Shown here in pieces: positions 1 through 29,378 of a stretch of DNA of 64,000 nt. Source of the DNA: Paralichthys olivaceus (taxonomy: Eukaryota; Chordata; Actinopteri; Pleuronectiformes; Paralichthyidae); contig NC_091108.1 in NCBI RefSeq assembly GCF_024713975.1, forward strand, positions 10,709,001 through 10,773,000, read 5' to 3'. A program made the position numbers and the translations under genes. Each line of letters opens with the position of its first letter. Within the stretch, counting starts at the first letter, position 1. A model generated the notes under the pieces. That model saw only the letters and a program-made list of their open reading frames with translations, ran no database searches and had not been told where the DNA came from.

Positions 1-359
1 AATGGGTTTAACTGAGTGAATTGTGTGGGTGCGTAAATCCTGTAGCCTGTATGCGTTTTTACGCACTGCTATTGATTTGATTTGAATGTGACTTTGGCCA
101 CATTCCATAAATATTTGGTTCTGTTATGTTTAACTGAGAAAAAGCAGATGCGTCGTGTTGCAGAATGGTGGTATGACTGTTAACACGTGTACCCCAACAA
201 ACCTGTAAGTTGGATGTAATCAAATAAAACCAAATCTCAGTGGAGAACCAAATATTCAACCATTTTTTGTAAACGAATTTTTAATGCAGTATTAATGTTT
301 AAATAAAACAAGAATCGGGTTAAATTTGCCTCAGTCATAGTTTCCAACAAAAAATTTAC
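1..359 (-). other. agxt: agxt intron 1 (part)
   Basis: AT-rich sequence after the agxt exon 1 donor on the minus strand. I found no second agxt exon here, so intron 1 runs past the left edge. Confidence 0.7.
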
Positions 360-632
360 CTCATACATTTCCGGGTGCATGTGACCAATTATTGGCTTCG
401 ACCCTGCTGCCAAAATACGCGGAGGCACGTTTGAGGGTCCCGGTCCGAATAGGTAACGCATCGGGGCCTCTAGCGGGCGTAGCATGCACGCTGGCGGGGG
501 AATGGTGACGGAGGACATGGAGCGATCCATGCGCTGCAGGAGCGGCGCGCTCCTGGCGGCAAGGGGACCATCGAGGGCCGCTGCAGTCTGCTGGGCGAGC
601 AGCGCGCTCCGGCTGAAGAAAGACCGCTGCAT
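360..632 (-). CDS. agxt: Alanine-glyoxylate aminotransferase (serine-pyruvate aminotransferase), first coding exon, partial
   Basis: AGXT is a PLP enzyme that moves an amino group from alanine or serine to glyoxylate, in peroxisomes and/or mitochondria. Only the first coding exon is in the window: 91 codons from an ATG at 630-632, ending after ...PEMYE with a donor (gtaaat) at 359-354. The family signature FGPGPSNVPPRILAAG is clear, and by memory human exon 1 also ends after the matching MYQ. The stretch from the first ATG is rich in Arg, Ser, Ala and Leu (MQRSFFSRSALLAQQ) and looks like a mitochondrial leader. In-frame ATGs at 528-530 and 516-518 would start a leaderless protein that lines up with the human start. 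The frame stays open upstream to about position 731 but with no further ATG, only a GTG at 681-683. PLP-binding lysine and C-terminus are off the left edge. Divergent neighbour of kif1a. Confidence 0.9.
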
Positions 633-1389
633 TAGAGCTGGTGTCCTGGTTACAGAGAGACTCGCACTGAGTGAGGTCAACACTGACAGACAGAGAGACT
701 CAGTCTGACTGTGAGCTTTAGGTAAAGATTTAACAGGTCTTTGACCTGCTGGGCGAAGGGCGGTTTGTGTCCCTTGACATCAAGATTGGCAATAAGGGGT
801 ACACTGGCATATAAGGCCATAATAGAGAATGGAGGGGGGAGCATTATGTTGTATGCCTAACTTCACTGTTAAAAACTTCTTTTTCCAAGATTATAAAACT
901 CACACAATCTGTAGACATGTGGTTATCAGGGCCCTTCTCCCATGAGTCCATATAAGGAAATGAAAAATACAAACCCTGGCAATTGATGTTATTTAATTAA
1001 GTTTAACAATATGACTTTAATTCGAGTAAATTATCTGAAAATTTCTTCCACTGCAGGGAAATACAGTGTTCACTCTGTAAATATGTGATACTTTTATAAT
1101 TCAATATTTGACACAACCTATTTGTCAGCAGTGCTTTGTTCTTTTGCCGGTTTTGATCTAGCAGAACTGTTTTTTTATGACTCATTTCTGTTCTGTATCC
1201 ACAGCAGCTGACTCTTAAACCAGAAAAATCTGGACTTGCACTTTGCAGCTTGGATCCGGTTCAGGTTAGTTTGCAGGTGGTTTGTTGATTTTGTTTGCCC
1301 CTCCACTTACTTCAGCATTGGGTTTGTAAAGAGGAGCCTCCTCTCAGCCGAGCCAATCTGCTCTCTCCAAGGAGGAAGGATGGGCAGGC

Positions 1390-1390
<1 letters not shown>

Positions 1391-1474
<84 letters not shown>
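1391..1474. repeat. (CA)n microsatellite
   Basis: Uninterrupted CA dinucleotide run of about 84 bp between agxt and kif1a. The His-Thr or Cys-Val reading frames across it are artefacts. Confidence 0.97.
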
Positions 1475-1478
<4 letters not shown>

Positions 1479-2194
1479 AGCTCAATTTTACTGCCTACAG
1501 TAGGGAAGAAGTTCTCCTCCACCAATTATTGTGGCTCATCAAATGTTCCATGATCAAAGTGATATTGATCATTGTCATGGTCAAAGGAGCTGTAACATTT
1601 CAAGTTGCAGTTGTAAAAATAAAAATGTTAAAACCACTGAAATCATGTTTTCTAATAGGGTTGACAAAAGTTAGTTTCCTTAACAATAGAAAACATCTTA
1701 GAACTCCAAACTTCAAACTGGTCAGCTGGAACGTTTCCACTCACAAAGATATAATATTTTATAGGTTAAAAATCTGATTTATTGTTTAACTAGCATTTTT
1801 ATACAAATTGGAAATCTGTTGTTGTTGCCTTTTCTTACAGCTGTTATGTCACAGCAGGATCAGCAGATGGGGGCCTCTCTGAGCCTGGCTTGGTCAATAA
1901 TTACACCACTTGTAAATAAATGGGACTCAGAATGACGTCCTCGCCGGCCTTTGCACTGAACTGAAAACTCAAAATCGACCAAAACAGAGTGGGAGGAGGA
2001 GCCGAGACAGGGACAGGGAGAGACAGAAGGTGAGAGGAGCACACAGGTTTGTCCACAGGGGTTGTCACTGGTGTTTTGTAAACATTTAGTGATATCTGAA
2101 GGTTCTGATACTAATTACTTATCTTTTCACCCAGTAGTGACCCTTACACATGATGGTGCGATGCAGTGTAGACACCATACTGACTGTATGTAAA

Positions 2195-2600
2195 GATCAT
2201 ATGTATGGTAAAGATGGACGATATATCGGCTCCAAAGCCAAATCATCTTGATCATCACCTGGTGGCGGGCTGCAGTGTACACCCCATCTCCACCATGTTA
2301 GCTGATGGGACAATGACCAAACGTTAAAAGTCAAAGGGCACGTCAGATTCATTTTTCTCAGTGACGGTTTCCCATTAAATGTTGCTCTTGTGTTATACAT
2401 GTTCATTTTTTCCCATTAGTATTGTATTTTAATTAATGATTTGATGCTGTACAAACTGGGTGAAATGACATGATTGACACCTGAGACTGGCTCGTGATTG
2501 GTCAAGTGTCTGTATCTGTGGGACCGGATATTGCAGCACCTTGATTGCTTTATTGTGCAAACTCTGGCTCTGACTGACTTTCTCAACACAAGATGGCGGC
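2195..2600. repeat. Dispersed repeat, family C (copy 1)
   Basis: A decayed copy of an element also seen at 12284-12560. The two copies share a 'ggtaaagatgga' / 'tataaagatgga' start, a 'cctggtggcgggctgcagt' / 'tctggtggctggctgcagt' core and a 'gagactg-ctc-tgattggtc' block. I cannot assign a class; it resembles non-autonomous elements common in percomorph fish. Confidence 0.6.
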
Positions 2601-3099
2601 CTTCATATCCAGAATAATTTGGGCCTAATTTCTTTATATGGAGTCAATGATGTGTGATAACTCTTATCAACAAGAACTTGGAACTGGGAAAAGTAGATAA
2701 TGTAATTTTACTTTGCATATAAGTACATCCTGCTGATGATACTTAGCCTACATACTTTCACCCAAGGTTTTGAATGCAGGACTTTTACTTGCAATTAAGT
2801 ATTTTCAGGGTGGCATTACTTTTACTTCAGTAAATTTGAGTACTTCTTCCACCAATGGTAATCCACCCATGTTTAGCCTTAAATCCCCCCAGGTCCTGTC
2901 TCCTCTCCTCCTCTGTGCTGCATGGGCTCTGCCATCATGGCTCCTTGCTGCGGATGATGCTGGTGATGCTGATGATGCTGATGCTGATGTCACCACCGCC
3001 TCCCAGCCTTCTCTGCCACAGCAGCACCGCCATTTTCCTCACTCTCATACCGACTTCACGCACAGAGCATCCCTCATCCATCCGGCCCTCGCCCCTCCC

Positions 3100-3360
3100 T
3101 CCCACCCTCCCTGCCTGCCAGCCAGTCTCCCACTCGGGTTGTGACTGACGCACCGCTGTGTTCCACACTTGCTGCTGAAGCTGAGGCTCTTTCCCCGGCG
3201 GATCCTCTCCATGTATGGACGCGCTCAGAGGAGGGATGCTGTAGACGCTCCAGCTCAGACGCCCAAAGACAGAAACACGGGCTGCTGAGGAGATCAGGAT
3301 CCTGGCGCTGGTTTGAATGGGCGGAGGATTCGCCCTCTGAGCTCGAGTCTAGTTGTTGAG
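3100..3360 (+). other. kif1a: kif1a 5' non-coding exon (proposed; 5' end unknown)
   Basis: A CpG-containing, GC-rich stretch ends at a strong donor (ttgag|gtaaga, intron from 3361). A matching acceptor (cccctgcag) ends at 4276, just upstream of the kif1a start codon, so the first coding exon would run 4277-4453 with 71 bp of 5' UTR. The transcription start cannot be fixed by eye; the left boundary is a guess. The rest of 3361-4276 would be intron 1, where I see no other gene. Confidence 0.5.
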
Positions 3361-4347
3361 GTAAGAGACGGATCAAGTGCGATGCTTTTCATGGCACAGC
3401 GTCGGCACCAAAGGGTGTTACTAGGTGAGGGCAGCGGATGCGTGCGTGTTTGTGTTTGTGCGATTTCGTGTGCGCATCAGAGGCGATGAAAGGACTGAGT
3501 GAGGATTTTTAATGATCAATTCCTCTTTCATATTCCCACACGACCGAACATCTGCTCTCAAAATGATGCGTAAATGTCATTTAAATCGTTTTAATGTGAG
3601 CTGACCTCCTTTCTGACGCAGTGGTGGATGAGCAGGCGTCTGTGCCGTTTCTGTTTACGCGGCCTGTGTTTGAGGTGCGGCAGGCGAGGCAAGATGGAGG
3701 AGACAATATTTACACGGGTTATGAATATTTACAGTCACCATAGAACGGATGTCTCCTCGGATTCTGCGATTGCACTGTCGATAATGTCTTTTCCTTAAGA
3801 TGCTTAGGAGGGATGTTGTTATTCATGGGTGGAGGTTGGATGATGCATGTGCTGAGAAAAACGCCACAGATTTACCTCCAGACAATTGTGTAATTTTCTG
3901 TGAAGCAGTGAGGAGACAGTTCCAGTGCAGGGCCTGTGAGGTGAGGGGATGATGCCCGGAGAATAAGCAGCCATCTTACTGTCGAATATCAGGGATGCTG
4001 GTGATCTTCCTGACAAATACTGGCCCAGCCTTTTAGTCCGAGTGTGAATCTGCCTCAGGCCAGACTCACAGATGCAAGGCCCAAAAATGGAGGATCATGT
4101 TATTCTCAGCTGTTTGTTTAGGCCTACATGGCACTGTCCTCCATATTACAGAATAATGACAACAAGCCTTGAAAGGTGCAAGTGAAATCTATATTTCTAA
4201 TGTCTCTATCCCATACATGTCCACTTCTGTTGCTAATAAATCCAGTAAATAAACTTCTTGACATCCACCCCTGCAGGTGCCAGGCGTGTGTCTGTGTAGC
4301 CACACGGATCTCCAGCTGTACCGCTCGCTCGCGCACCCACCTGCATC

Positions 4348-22259
<17,912 letters not shown>

Positions 22260-25200
22260 GAGGTGAACCAGCCTGGTGGAAACCTACACAAAAAAAAGAA
22301 TACAATCTATAAGCTCCGCTCTACATCCTGCTCCAATGAACATTGACCATATAAACAAACTTATACATAAACCAATTACATTGCTCTCTATGTGACATCA
22401 CTGTCGCTCATCTCGAACCCCAGCGAAACACCTCTTCCCTCTTTTTGCAGTCGACACCTCAGACCCTGCATGGTGTGCTCCCTCCTGACCGTTAGAAATA
22501 TACATAACAAACACTAATCACCCAAACGTGTCAGTTATCTTACCCCTGCTGGGCTTTTGGACAAGTTCTGATTAGTTTTCATATACATTTAGAAATCAGT
22601 CTCCTGCGAGGCCACCCAGTCCCTGTTGAAAGTTACTATGTGGTCTGAACATAAGTCCCAGTTGTAAAAACCAGCCATTCATGTATTTCTACTTAACGAC
22701 ATTAGGTGAGGGGGGGTAAATAATAATAATAGAAAAAAACACCAAACTGGATGTTACTCTGTGTAGATGTGTGTCAAGTGCAGGGAACATCAGCTCCACA
22801 TCCATCATTCAAATACTGCACATTACCTCAGCTTGGTGCTCTATGATGTAGAGTATTTGTTTCAAAAAACAGATGAGTCATTTAAACACTGAAGTAGCAT
22901 GAGGAGGGATTTGTTAGGACAAAGGGGTAAGCTGTATCTGTTGTTTTTTTTCTTTTTAAACTAGTTCAACTGAGCTTGGCCAGATTGAGGCAGAAAATAA
23001 CCCAGGAGAGATAACTCATGTCCTCGCCTTGTTCTTGATATTTTCTTCTCATTTAACATAACCCCCTTGTTCATATATTTATATATATATATAGCTACAG
23101 CAGAATATTATTTATTGTTGCTATCATAGGTTCTCTGCACTGTTATTTATTTGTGACAGGATCACTGACCAGTTTTGTTTCATGGCACTTTATTATCGTT
23201 ATAATGTCTTGTATCATTCACTCACTTGTTTTAACCAAAGTATTTTTTTTCTTTTTCTACTTGTTCCAAATGTTGTTGACTTTGCAGTTGTGTCAGCAAA
23301 AACTGTTTATGAGAATAACTTCGAAATTTTGAGAAATATTTTTATTTGCTTTCTTGCTGAGAAAGATAAGAAGATCGATGCTACTCTGTGGTCTGCATGC
23401 TTAAAATGAGGCTAGCCACCAGCAGTCAGTTAGCCTAGCTTAGCTTAGCCAAGACTGGAAGTAATATGTAACATCTGCCTGCCAATAGGCTACTTCTAAA
23501 ACAATAATTCACATGTTCTCAAGTTAGTTTGATACATAAACTGATCTGTAAACTTGACAAATTGAGTTGAGTTGAAATTTTGAGAAATATTCGCATTTGC
23601 TATTTTGCTGGAAATCTAATAAGATCGATGCAACTCTGTGGTCTGAAAGCTAAAAATGTAACTAGCCCAAGCAGTCTGTTAGTTCAGCTTATCTCATCTT
23701 GACTTATTTTATCTTAGCAAAGACTGGAAGCAATATATAACAATATCTATCTGCTGGTACTTCTGAACTCGCCGATTCACTGTTTCTTGTCAGTTTCACA
23801 CATAAACAGATTTATTTCCTGGATTATTTCTTAGCCGTGTGCAAAAGAAGGGACAACGTACCAAGTGTCCTTCCCTCATGGAACACTGGTTATGCACGTA
23901 ACCTCTAGATTTTCTTATTTAGCCTCTCGCAATAAAGCAAATGAGCGTATTCTTCTGAAAGCTGAACTTTTTTCTTTAAACTAATCAGTTATATCCAAAT
24001 TGAACAACTGTATTGTATGTGTGTGGTTACATTTTTATCTCATGAGCACTTATTCAGTCCGCTATGGGCCGGCAGAGTTGTTACGTTAAATACGTTTACT
24101 ATTTACGTCTACTCTAGTAGCTAAATGGAAAGTTTGAAATGATCCTGGACCTGTAATCTGTTGAGGACAGTTGCTTTGAGTGGGCAAGAGCTTTGCCCAT
24201 CCACCAGATAGTGCCTCCCTTTCTTCACCTCTTTTTATTCTCTCCCTTCCTCATCACTGTCTTTGACATCAACACTGAAGTTAGTTACATGTGGCTGGGA
24301 GTGAGCTTTAAGGTTGAGTTATAGTAGATGCTATGGATCTTTTTTTACATCGGTGTCAATGTTTTGGAGAGTGAATATTATCAATGATGCTTTATAGTTT
24401 GTTGGTACAGTGACAGTACAGCATATGTCTCATTATCATTGACTATAAATGTTGCATTTAAAAGGAAATCCCCTCTTAGCTTAAGTACTGTAGGCGCTAT
24501 ATATATATGAGAGCCTGGTGTTGTGTCAGAAACCAGTACAGTATGATTAGCTTTGGTGTTGCTATGACTTTTGTTTCAGTTTTTTTGCACTGTACCAAGA
24601 TGACCCCGAATGTTGGTCTATCTATTTATTCTGTTGCTAGAAAGATTATTTACATTACGTTATACTGTGTATATTTTTGTATTATTTGCATTTAAAGGAA
24701 TATTATCCATATCTGCTCACGCTGGAGAGGAACATCTTATATGTTGGTAAATATTACACCAAAGACATGGTCAGCCAACCAATTGGTCTCATTTTCCTGT
24801 GATCCGTTTAATGTCAGAAGAATCAACAGAAAGTATTTAGGACTCTTTATGCCACAGGCCAGACAACCTGTTGAGCAAGAGAACCTAATACTTTATGAAT
24901 CTGCTCAAAATCTGACAACGCAAAAGTTGTACATCACATTTCACTTTATATTTGTTGCTACTTGTACTTCATATTCTTTCTTTGAGCTGATTTCAGTGTG
25001 TTGGGTCACCTTGGTATAATCAACTCGTTTGCTAACATGCTTACTAATTTATCATGTATGCTGTCTGCTGGAACAGAAGACAAATGGAAAGTTTTATTTA
25101 TAAAGTTTTAAAGGATAGAAGATGTTTTTATGATATATTGCACTTCATGCACAAAGCATCTTTATTTAATATGATTTCATATGATGATGTTTTAAGAATG

Positions 25201-26080
25201 TATAGAAAAAACTGGGTTTGGCTGAAAAATATTATGGCCTGTATTGAAAGGAGAAGAGTAGATGAAACTGTAACGGTGCCATTTTCGCCTCAACGGGTAA
25301 ACAACCAACAACACTGCACCAAATTGCATTGATTTTTTTTGTTGTTTACGACTGGCAGATGATGCAGTGGTTCCAGCACTTAATAGTTTAAAGGTATCAT
25401 GTTAAGGAATAACACTTTATATGACAGTTTTAGTACACTGGCCAATAATTGTTCAAAGTTAAATTAATAGATTATTTCATATTTGGCTGCTTTTTGAGTA
25501 TCATCTGGATCGAAGCATGCAGGTCCACTTATCTCCTGCTGTACTCTGTCCCTCTCTCCTGCCTTACTGCTTGCTAATGACAACAGCCCCCCCCCCCTCC
25601 CTGAAGTGCTGCTTGTAAAGTATTGTCATTCATGATCCCTGTAATGACTAACTGGAAACCTTCCTCTTGGCTCTGTCTTGTATATAAATCGAGAATTTCT
25701 GTGTTGGGTCTCATCGCACAGATGATATTAACTCTCTCTCTTCCTCTGTATACCATGATGAATAAGAATAACTGGCCTGATGCTTCGTCTTTGTCACCCT
25801 AGAGTAGAGTGCCGATCAGGGATCTGTTTTTTGCACATGCAGCTTGGTGTGGATGAGATGGTCATTGTGGAGCGGGTAGATGATCCCAGGTCTGCACTCT
25901 CTGTGCTCTGAGCTGATTGACAGAAGCAATAGCAGGTCCCAGCCTGTGATGAAGTCTTAATCTCAGTGCTCACGTTTATCTTTTGAGTGTTCTAGAGTTT
26001 TTTCTCATGTCTGTGGACACGTAACAAAAGTTGTGAAGATTAAAAAAAAAGGTGAAATAAATAAATGAGTGTTGAAACTT
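22260..26080 (+). other. kif1a: kif1a 3' UTR and downstream (3' end uncertain)
   Basis: Follows the TGA at 22257-22259. It is AT-rich with no coding exon I can support. AATAAA signals occur at 23931-23936 and, as a pair, at 26056-26065. KIF1A transcripts are known to have long 3' UTRs, so either site, or both, could be used. It includes a tandem pair of related repeats (23322-23483 and 23574-23757) and a poly-C run near 25586. Confidence 0.45.
23322..23757. repeat. Two direct copies of a teleost-type repeat
   Basis: Copies at 23322-23483 and 23574-23757, same orientation. Shared blocks in order: 'gaaattttgagaaatatt', 'atttgct', 'aagatcgatgc-actctgtg', 'tagc', 'agactggaag-aatat'. The 'cttagc..agactggaa' ending is a familiar dispersed motif in fish genomes. 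Confidence 0.65.
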
Positions 26081-26635
26081 ATGCATCATTTTAATGTCAT
26101 GTGTCTCATTGTTACCCACTTATATAGAGATCCATCACAGTAAACCTCATACAACAGAATGGATGGAAAAGTAAATGATGCCCATGTCAATCGTTGATTA
26201 CCTTGATTAAACATTTAAATCATCTTTTAGATGTGACTTACAATGATATTGCCTGATACGACCGACCAAACTACACATATTCTGAGCCTGAACATGTACA
26301 AAAAATAAAATCTATAAAATTATAAAATCAAAATTTACTGCCCAAATCCGGCTGCAATCTTTAGTGATTTTTCATAACAATATCAACTGAATATTTGTTT
26401 TTTTTAGGCCTATGCAGTTAAGTAAACGACTGATGATAATGTCTTCATCTTGAATTTGAATGACATCACATTATATTTCCTGATGGAAACATGTAAATAA
26501 AGCTTGTCTTTCCTGCCCAAACTCATCACGTTTAACAGGAGAAAAACGGTTATTAAACATAACCCCAACAAAACAGAAGGAATGTGTAATGCAATGTTCT
26601 TTTCATGTCTGCTGTGCTCAGACATGAGCACAGTA

Positions 26636-26638
<3 letters not shown>

Positions 26639-26677
<39 letters not shown>
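26639..26677. repeat. (GT)n microsatellite
   Basis: About 39 bp of GT repeats in the kif1a-espnl interval. Confidence 0.95.
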
Positions 26678-26679
<2 letters not shown>

Positions 26680-26994
26680 TGATGCGTCTGTACAGCCTTC
26701 CATTATTGATTATGTACTCACATGTACTCTGCTGCAGCAGGGGCCAGTCCAACTAATCCTTGAAGAACAGAGGCAGAAATACTGGGCTTGACACAAAAGG
26801 CCCCTGACTGAGTGAGTTGCAGCTGCCACCTCCCATCAGGCCCTGGGGTACAGTCTATGGTTACACCAGACCACTGACGAACAATAAGTTTGGTCAGATA
26901 CTGTCTGCCTTTTCTTTGGAATGTTTAACTGATTCACAGAAATATAGAAATCAGTCACATTGTCCCCTAAGCAGGAGTTTGGACTCTAGAAATG

Positions 26995-26995
<1 letters not shown>

Positions 26996-27032
<37 letters not shown>

Positions 27033-27035
27033 ACA
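26996..27035. repeat. (CA)n microsatellite
   Basis: CA repeat with one T interruption, just left of the degenerate telomere-like CCTAA stretch. Confidence 0.95.
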
Positions 27036-27057
27036 ACCCTGTAATTCTAATTGGCTT

Positions 27058-27175
27058 ACTTACCCAAACCTTAGCAATCACAACTAAATGCCTCACCCTA
27101 ATCCTTACCTTAACCCTAACCTAAACCTAGTTATAACCCTAACCCCAAAATCAAGTCCTAACCCTCAAACACCCC
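27058..27175. repeat. Degenerate CCCTAA-like (telomere-like) tract
   Basis: Imperfect repeats such as 'taaccctaacctaaacc' and 'ataaccctaacccc'. A second short block is at about 27565-27605 (aaccttaacccctaacctt). The flanking style recurs next to CA repeats in fish DNA, so this is more likely part of a dispersed repeat than a true telomere relic. Confidence 0.6.
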
Positions 27176-27639
27176 AATGGAAGTGGGTCAGGAAATGAAG
27201 ACTGACATCACTTTCCCAGAAAGTCCTCACCTCGTAAGTAGTAGGCTCAAAGTGATCTTCACAAAGATATCTGTATTCAGCTGAATAGGACGGAGTTCTC
27301 AACACCACAATGTGATGCAGAAGTCTGACAAAGAGGAGTTCACTCACCATTTATGATACACTAGTCTTACAACTATTGTCAGACAGAGGAAACACTTTGA
27401 TTCTTCCATTAACGCAACAGGTACTCCTATTTGTGCAGTCAGTACTGGATCATCGCCAGCTTTGTTGGTTGCAAGGTTCATGGAGTAGAAAGATATTACA
27501 TAAAAGGTATAGCAGACAGTTAAACATTTCGTTACAATAAGGACACTGCAATGACTTCCATTTATTGTCTAACCAAAACCTTAACCCCTAACCTTAACCA
27601 TTGCCAATCCATACTTAACCAGGATTCTGCAGTGTGCCG

Positions 27640-28060
27640 CTCTCTGCCCTTTTGTCTATTGTCTGTGTGGCTGTAAACCAGGGCTTGTCTTCATGTCTCT
27701 CGACTTCCTGGAGCTCTGGAGCCTTCCCAACTCTTGATCATTGAACCTGCTTCCAATCATCTCCACAATATAAAGACCCTGGCTCTACACGCCATCTTTG
27801 GCAGATCGTGCGATTATTCACTTCTGCCCTGGTTCAATCTCCTTTCCTGGGATCCGCCCTGAAGACAACCTTGCTCTGATCCCTCCGGTTCAGCTCATTC
27901 ATTTTTGTAACCTTTTGGAGTTTTATGTGTTAACAGACACAATATCATTTTTGGAACTGCTACTTCTGCCTCTGTGTTTTGTGTCCTTAGACCGGGTCCA
28001 GTTTCTTGTTGCACTCACAACGGCTTTTGTCCCCATGAAGTGCACTGGTCCTGAGTAGCT
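27640..28060 (+). mobile_element. LTR-like retroelement remnant
   Basis: Features in order: a block 'caatataaagaccctgg' that could serve as a TATA region, then 'tttggcagatcgtgcgatta', then 'ggaactgctacttctgcctctgtg' followed by a 'gtgtcctta' ending. This order recalls the U3-R-U5 layout and wording of fish retroelement LTRs. No internal gag or pol frame is seen nearby, so if real it is a solo or broken LTR. Boundaries are approximate. Confidence 0.4.
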
Positions 28061-28659
28061 CAATACTGGAAAAGGTTCAAAGAGGTAACAAAAACGAGAA
28101 CACACACACACATGTCCTCTCCTCCATATGTTCACTGTGCTATAGTTCTATACTTCCCGGTGCAGGTCACCCTATCCAACATGTTTAATTATGCACACTA
28201 AGAAGGACCCCCATCCGAGGTTTGGGTCCTGGTAGTGCTGCTCCTTGGTCTTACTGTTTATTTGCTGCTCCACAGTGAAGAGGCAGACAACACCTTCTGT
28301 ATCGTTTACCTCTTTATATGAACCTTTTTCAGCATCAAGTATTATTTTGGCAAACCATACTGTAAGTACTGTGTTTAGCTTGGTTTAAACATGTCGAATC
28401 TATTGAAAGATATATTGTATAGATGATAATAACAATTACAATAAGACAAAGATTTTGACTTGATGTTACAACCTTTTCCTACTTTTAAAAAAAGGATATA
28501 CACCTAATTCTGACATTTGTATTTTGGACTGGTGACATTTGACACTTACCATCTTGCTAAGTTTAATTGAGATCAAATAAAATTAAATTTTTGAGGGTCG
28601 GGGCAGAGATAGGGAGCAGAAATTAGTTACAGACAAAAAACATACAAACCACAGCCAGT

Positions 28660-28750
28660 AACAGACAAGGCAGTTTAATTTATAAAGCACATTTTATTCA
28701 CAGAGGTGATTCAACAGTTAAAAACATGCACTAAATACAATACACAATTC
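28660..28750. repeat. Short decayed dispersed repeat
   Basis: The string 'aaggcagtttaatttataaagcaca' followed by 'cacagaggtgattcaa' matches a very common teleost repeat motif that runs 'aaggcaagtttatttatatagcaca...gcaattcaa'. Confidence 0.5.
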
Positions 28751-29105
28751 AGCTTTCCTCAGTGATTGATTAGATGAAATATATTGTTTTTCATGATAAT
28801 AGAAGTGGGTATAATGCACTTACAGATTTAATTTAATCAGAACACCGTAAATGTCAGCGTAGTATTTTAGCTATTGGCACTGAGCTTGTGAAAAAATACA
28901 TCCAGCGAATCAGTCAGGTTACCTGAAGCAGGATATCAAGTCTCTCTGAACTGTACCACACTTTCTCCTGCTCTCTGTGGGGGCTACGCTACATTCATTG
29001 ATGTTCACTGACATTCACCAACATCCACTGACGAGGGTCCAGTTTCACCACCTCTTGTTTGTGCTCCAAGTACTATAAGCTGTGGCCTCTGTTATTTATA
29101 TTAAC

Positions 29106-29108
<3 letters not shown>

Positions 29109-29173
<65 letters not shown>
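29109..29173. repeat. (GT)n microsatellite upstream of espnl exon 1
   Basis: About 65 bp of pure GT, ending 'gtgtgcgc', about 165 bp before the acceptor of the first recognised espnl exon. Confidence 0.95.
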
Positions 29174-29176
<3 letters not shown>

Positions 29177-29378
29177 ACTGCATTTGGGGCTCTCAGTCAC
29201 TTAGATGATTACCTTGGAGCGGTTTAATGCAGTGTGAGCTGTGTCACATTTCTCAGTCATGAACAGTTGTCTGGTTGTCTGGTTTGTCTGGTCTCTGTTC
29301 ATGTTGCTCTTTGTTGTCGTTGTTTTGTGTCATTTTCAGAAAGTGGAGCTCCTGCTGCTGTGAATTAGCTGAGTCGAC

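Larger units (their letters stand above)
684..3099. other. agxt-kif1a intergenic region
   Basis: About 2.4 kb between divergent genes, expected to carry the agxt promoter at its left end and the kif1a promoter at its right end. Contents seen: the (CA)n run at 1391-1474 and a family C repeat at 2195-2600. From about 2880 the sequence becomes C/T-rich with more CpG, leading into the proposed kif1a first exon. No convincing coding exon is visible. Confidence 0.6.
26081..29338. other. kif1a-espnl intergenic region
   Basis: About 3.3 kb. Contents are the microsatellites, telomere-like tract, LTR-like remnant and short repeat listed separately, with AT-rich spacer. I looked here for ankyrin-repeat exons that could belong to the next gene and saw none. 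Confidence 0.6.

Noticed and set aside
681-683. Upstream start of the agxt frame (MLTS...)
   Set aside because: The codon is GTG, not ATG. The first true ATG is at 630-632.
1236-1777. Open frames with long His-Thr or Cys-Val repeats
   Set aside because: Products of reading the (CA)n/(GT)n microsatellite; the same applies near 9.8, 26.6, 35.0, 46.2, 46.7 and 50.0 kb.
27058-27175. True interstitial telomere
   Set aside because: The CCCTAA units are irregular and the flanks look like a common fish dispersed repeat, so a chromosome-fusion scar is not supported.
22260-29338. Ankyrin-repeat exons for espnl
   Set aside because: No segment with ankyrin-like helices (TPLH-type motifs) bounded by splice sites was seen on the plus strand.
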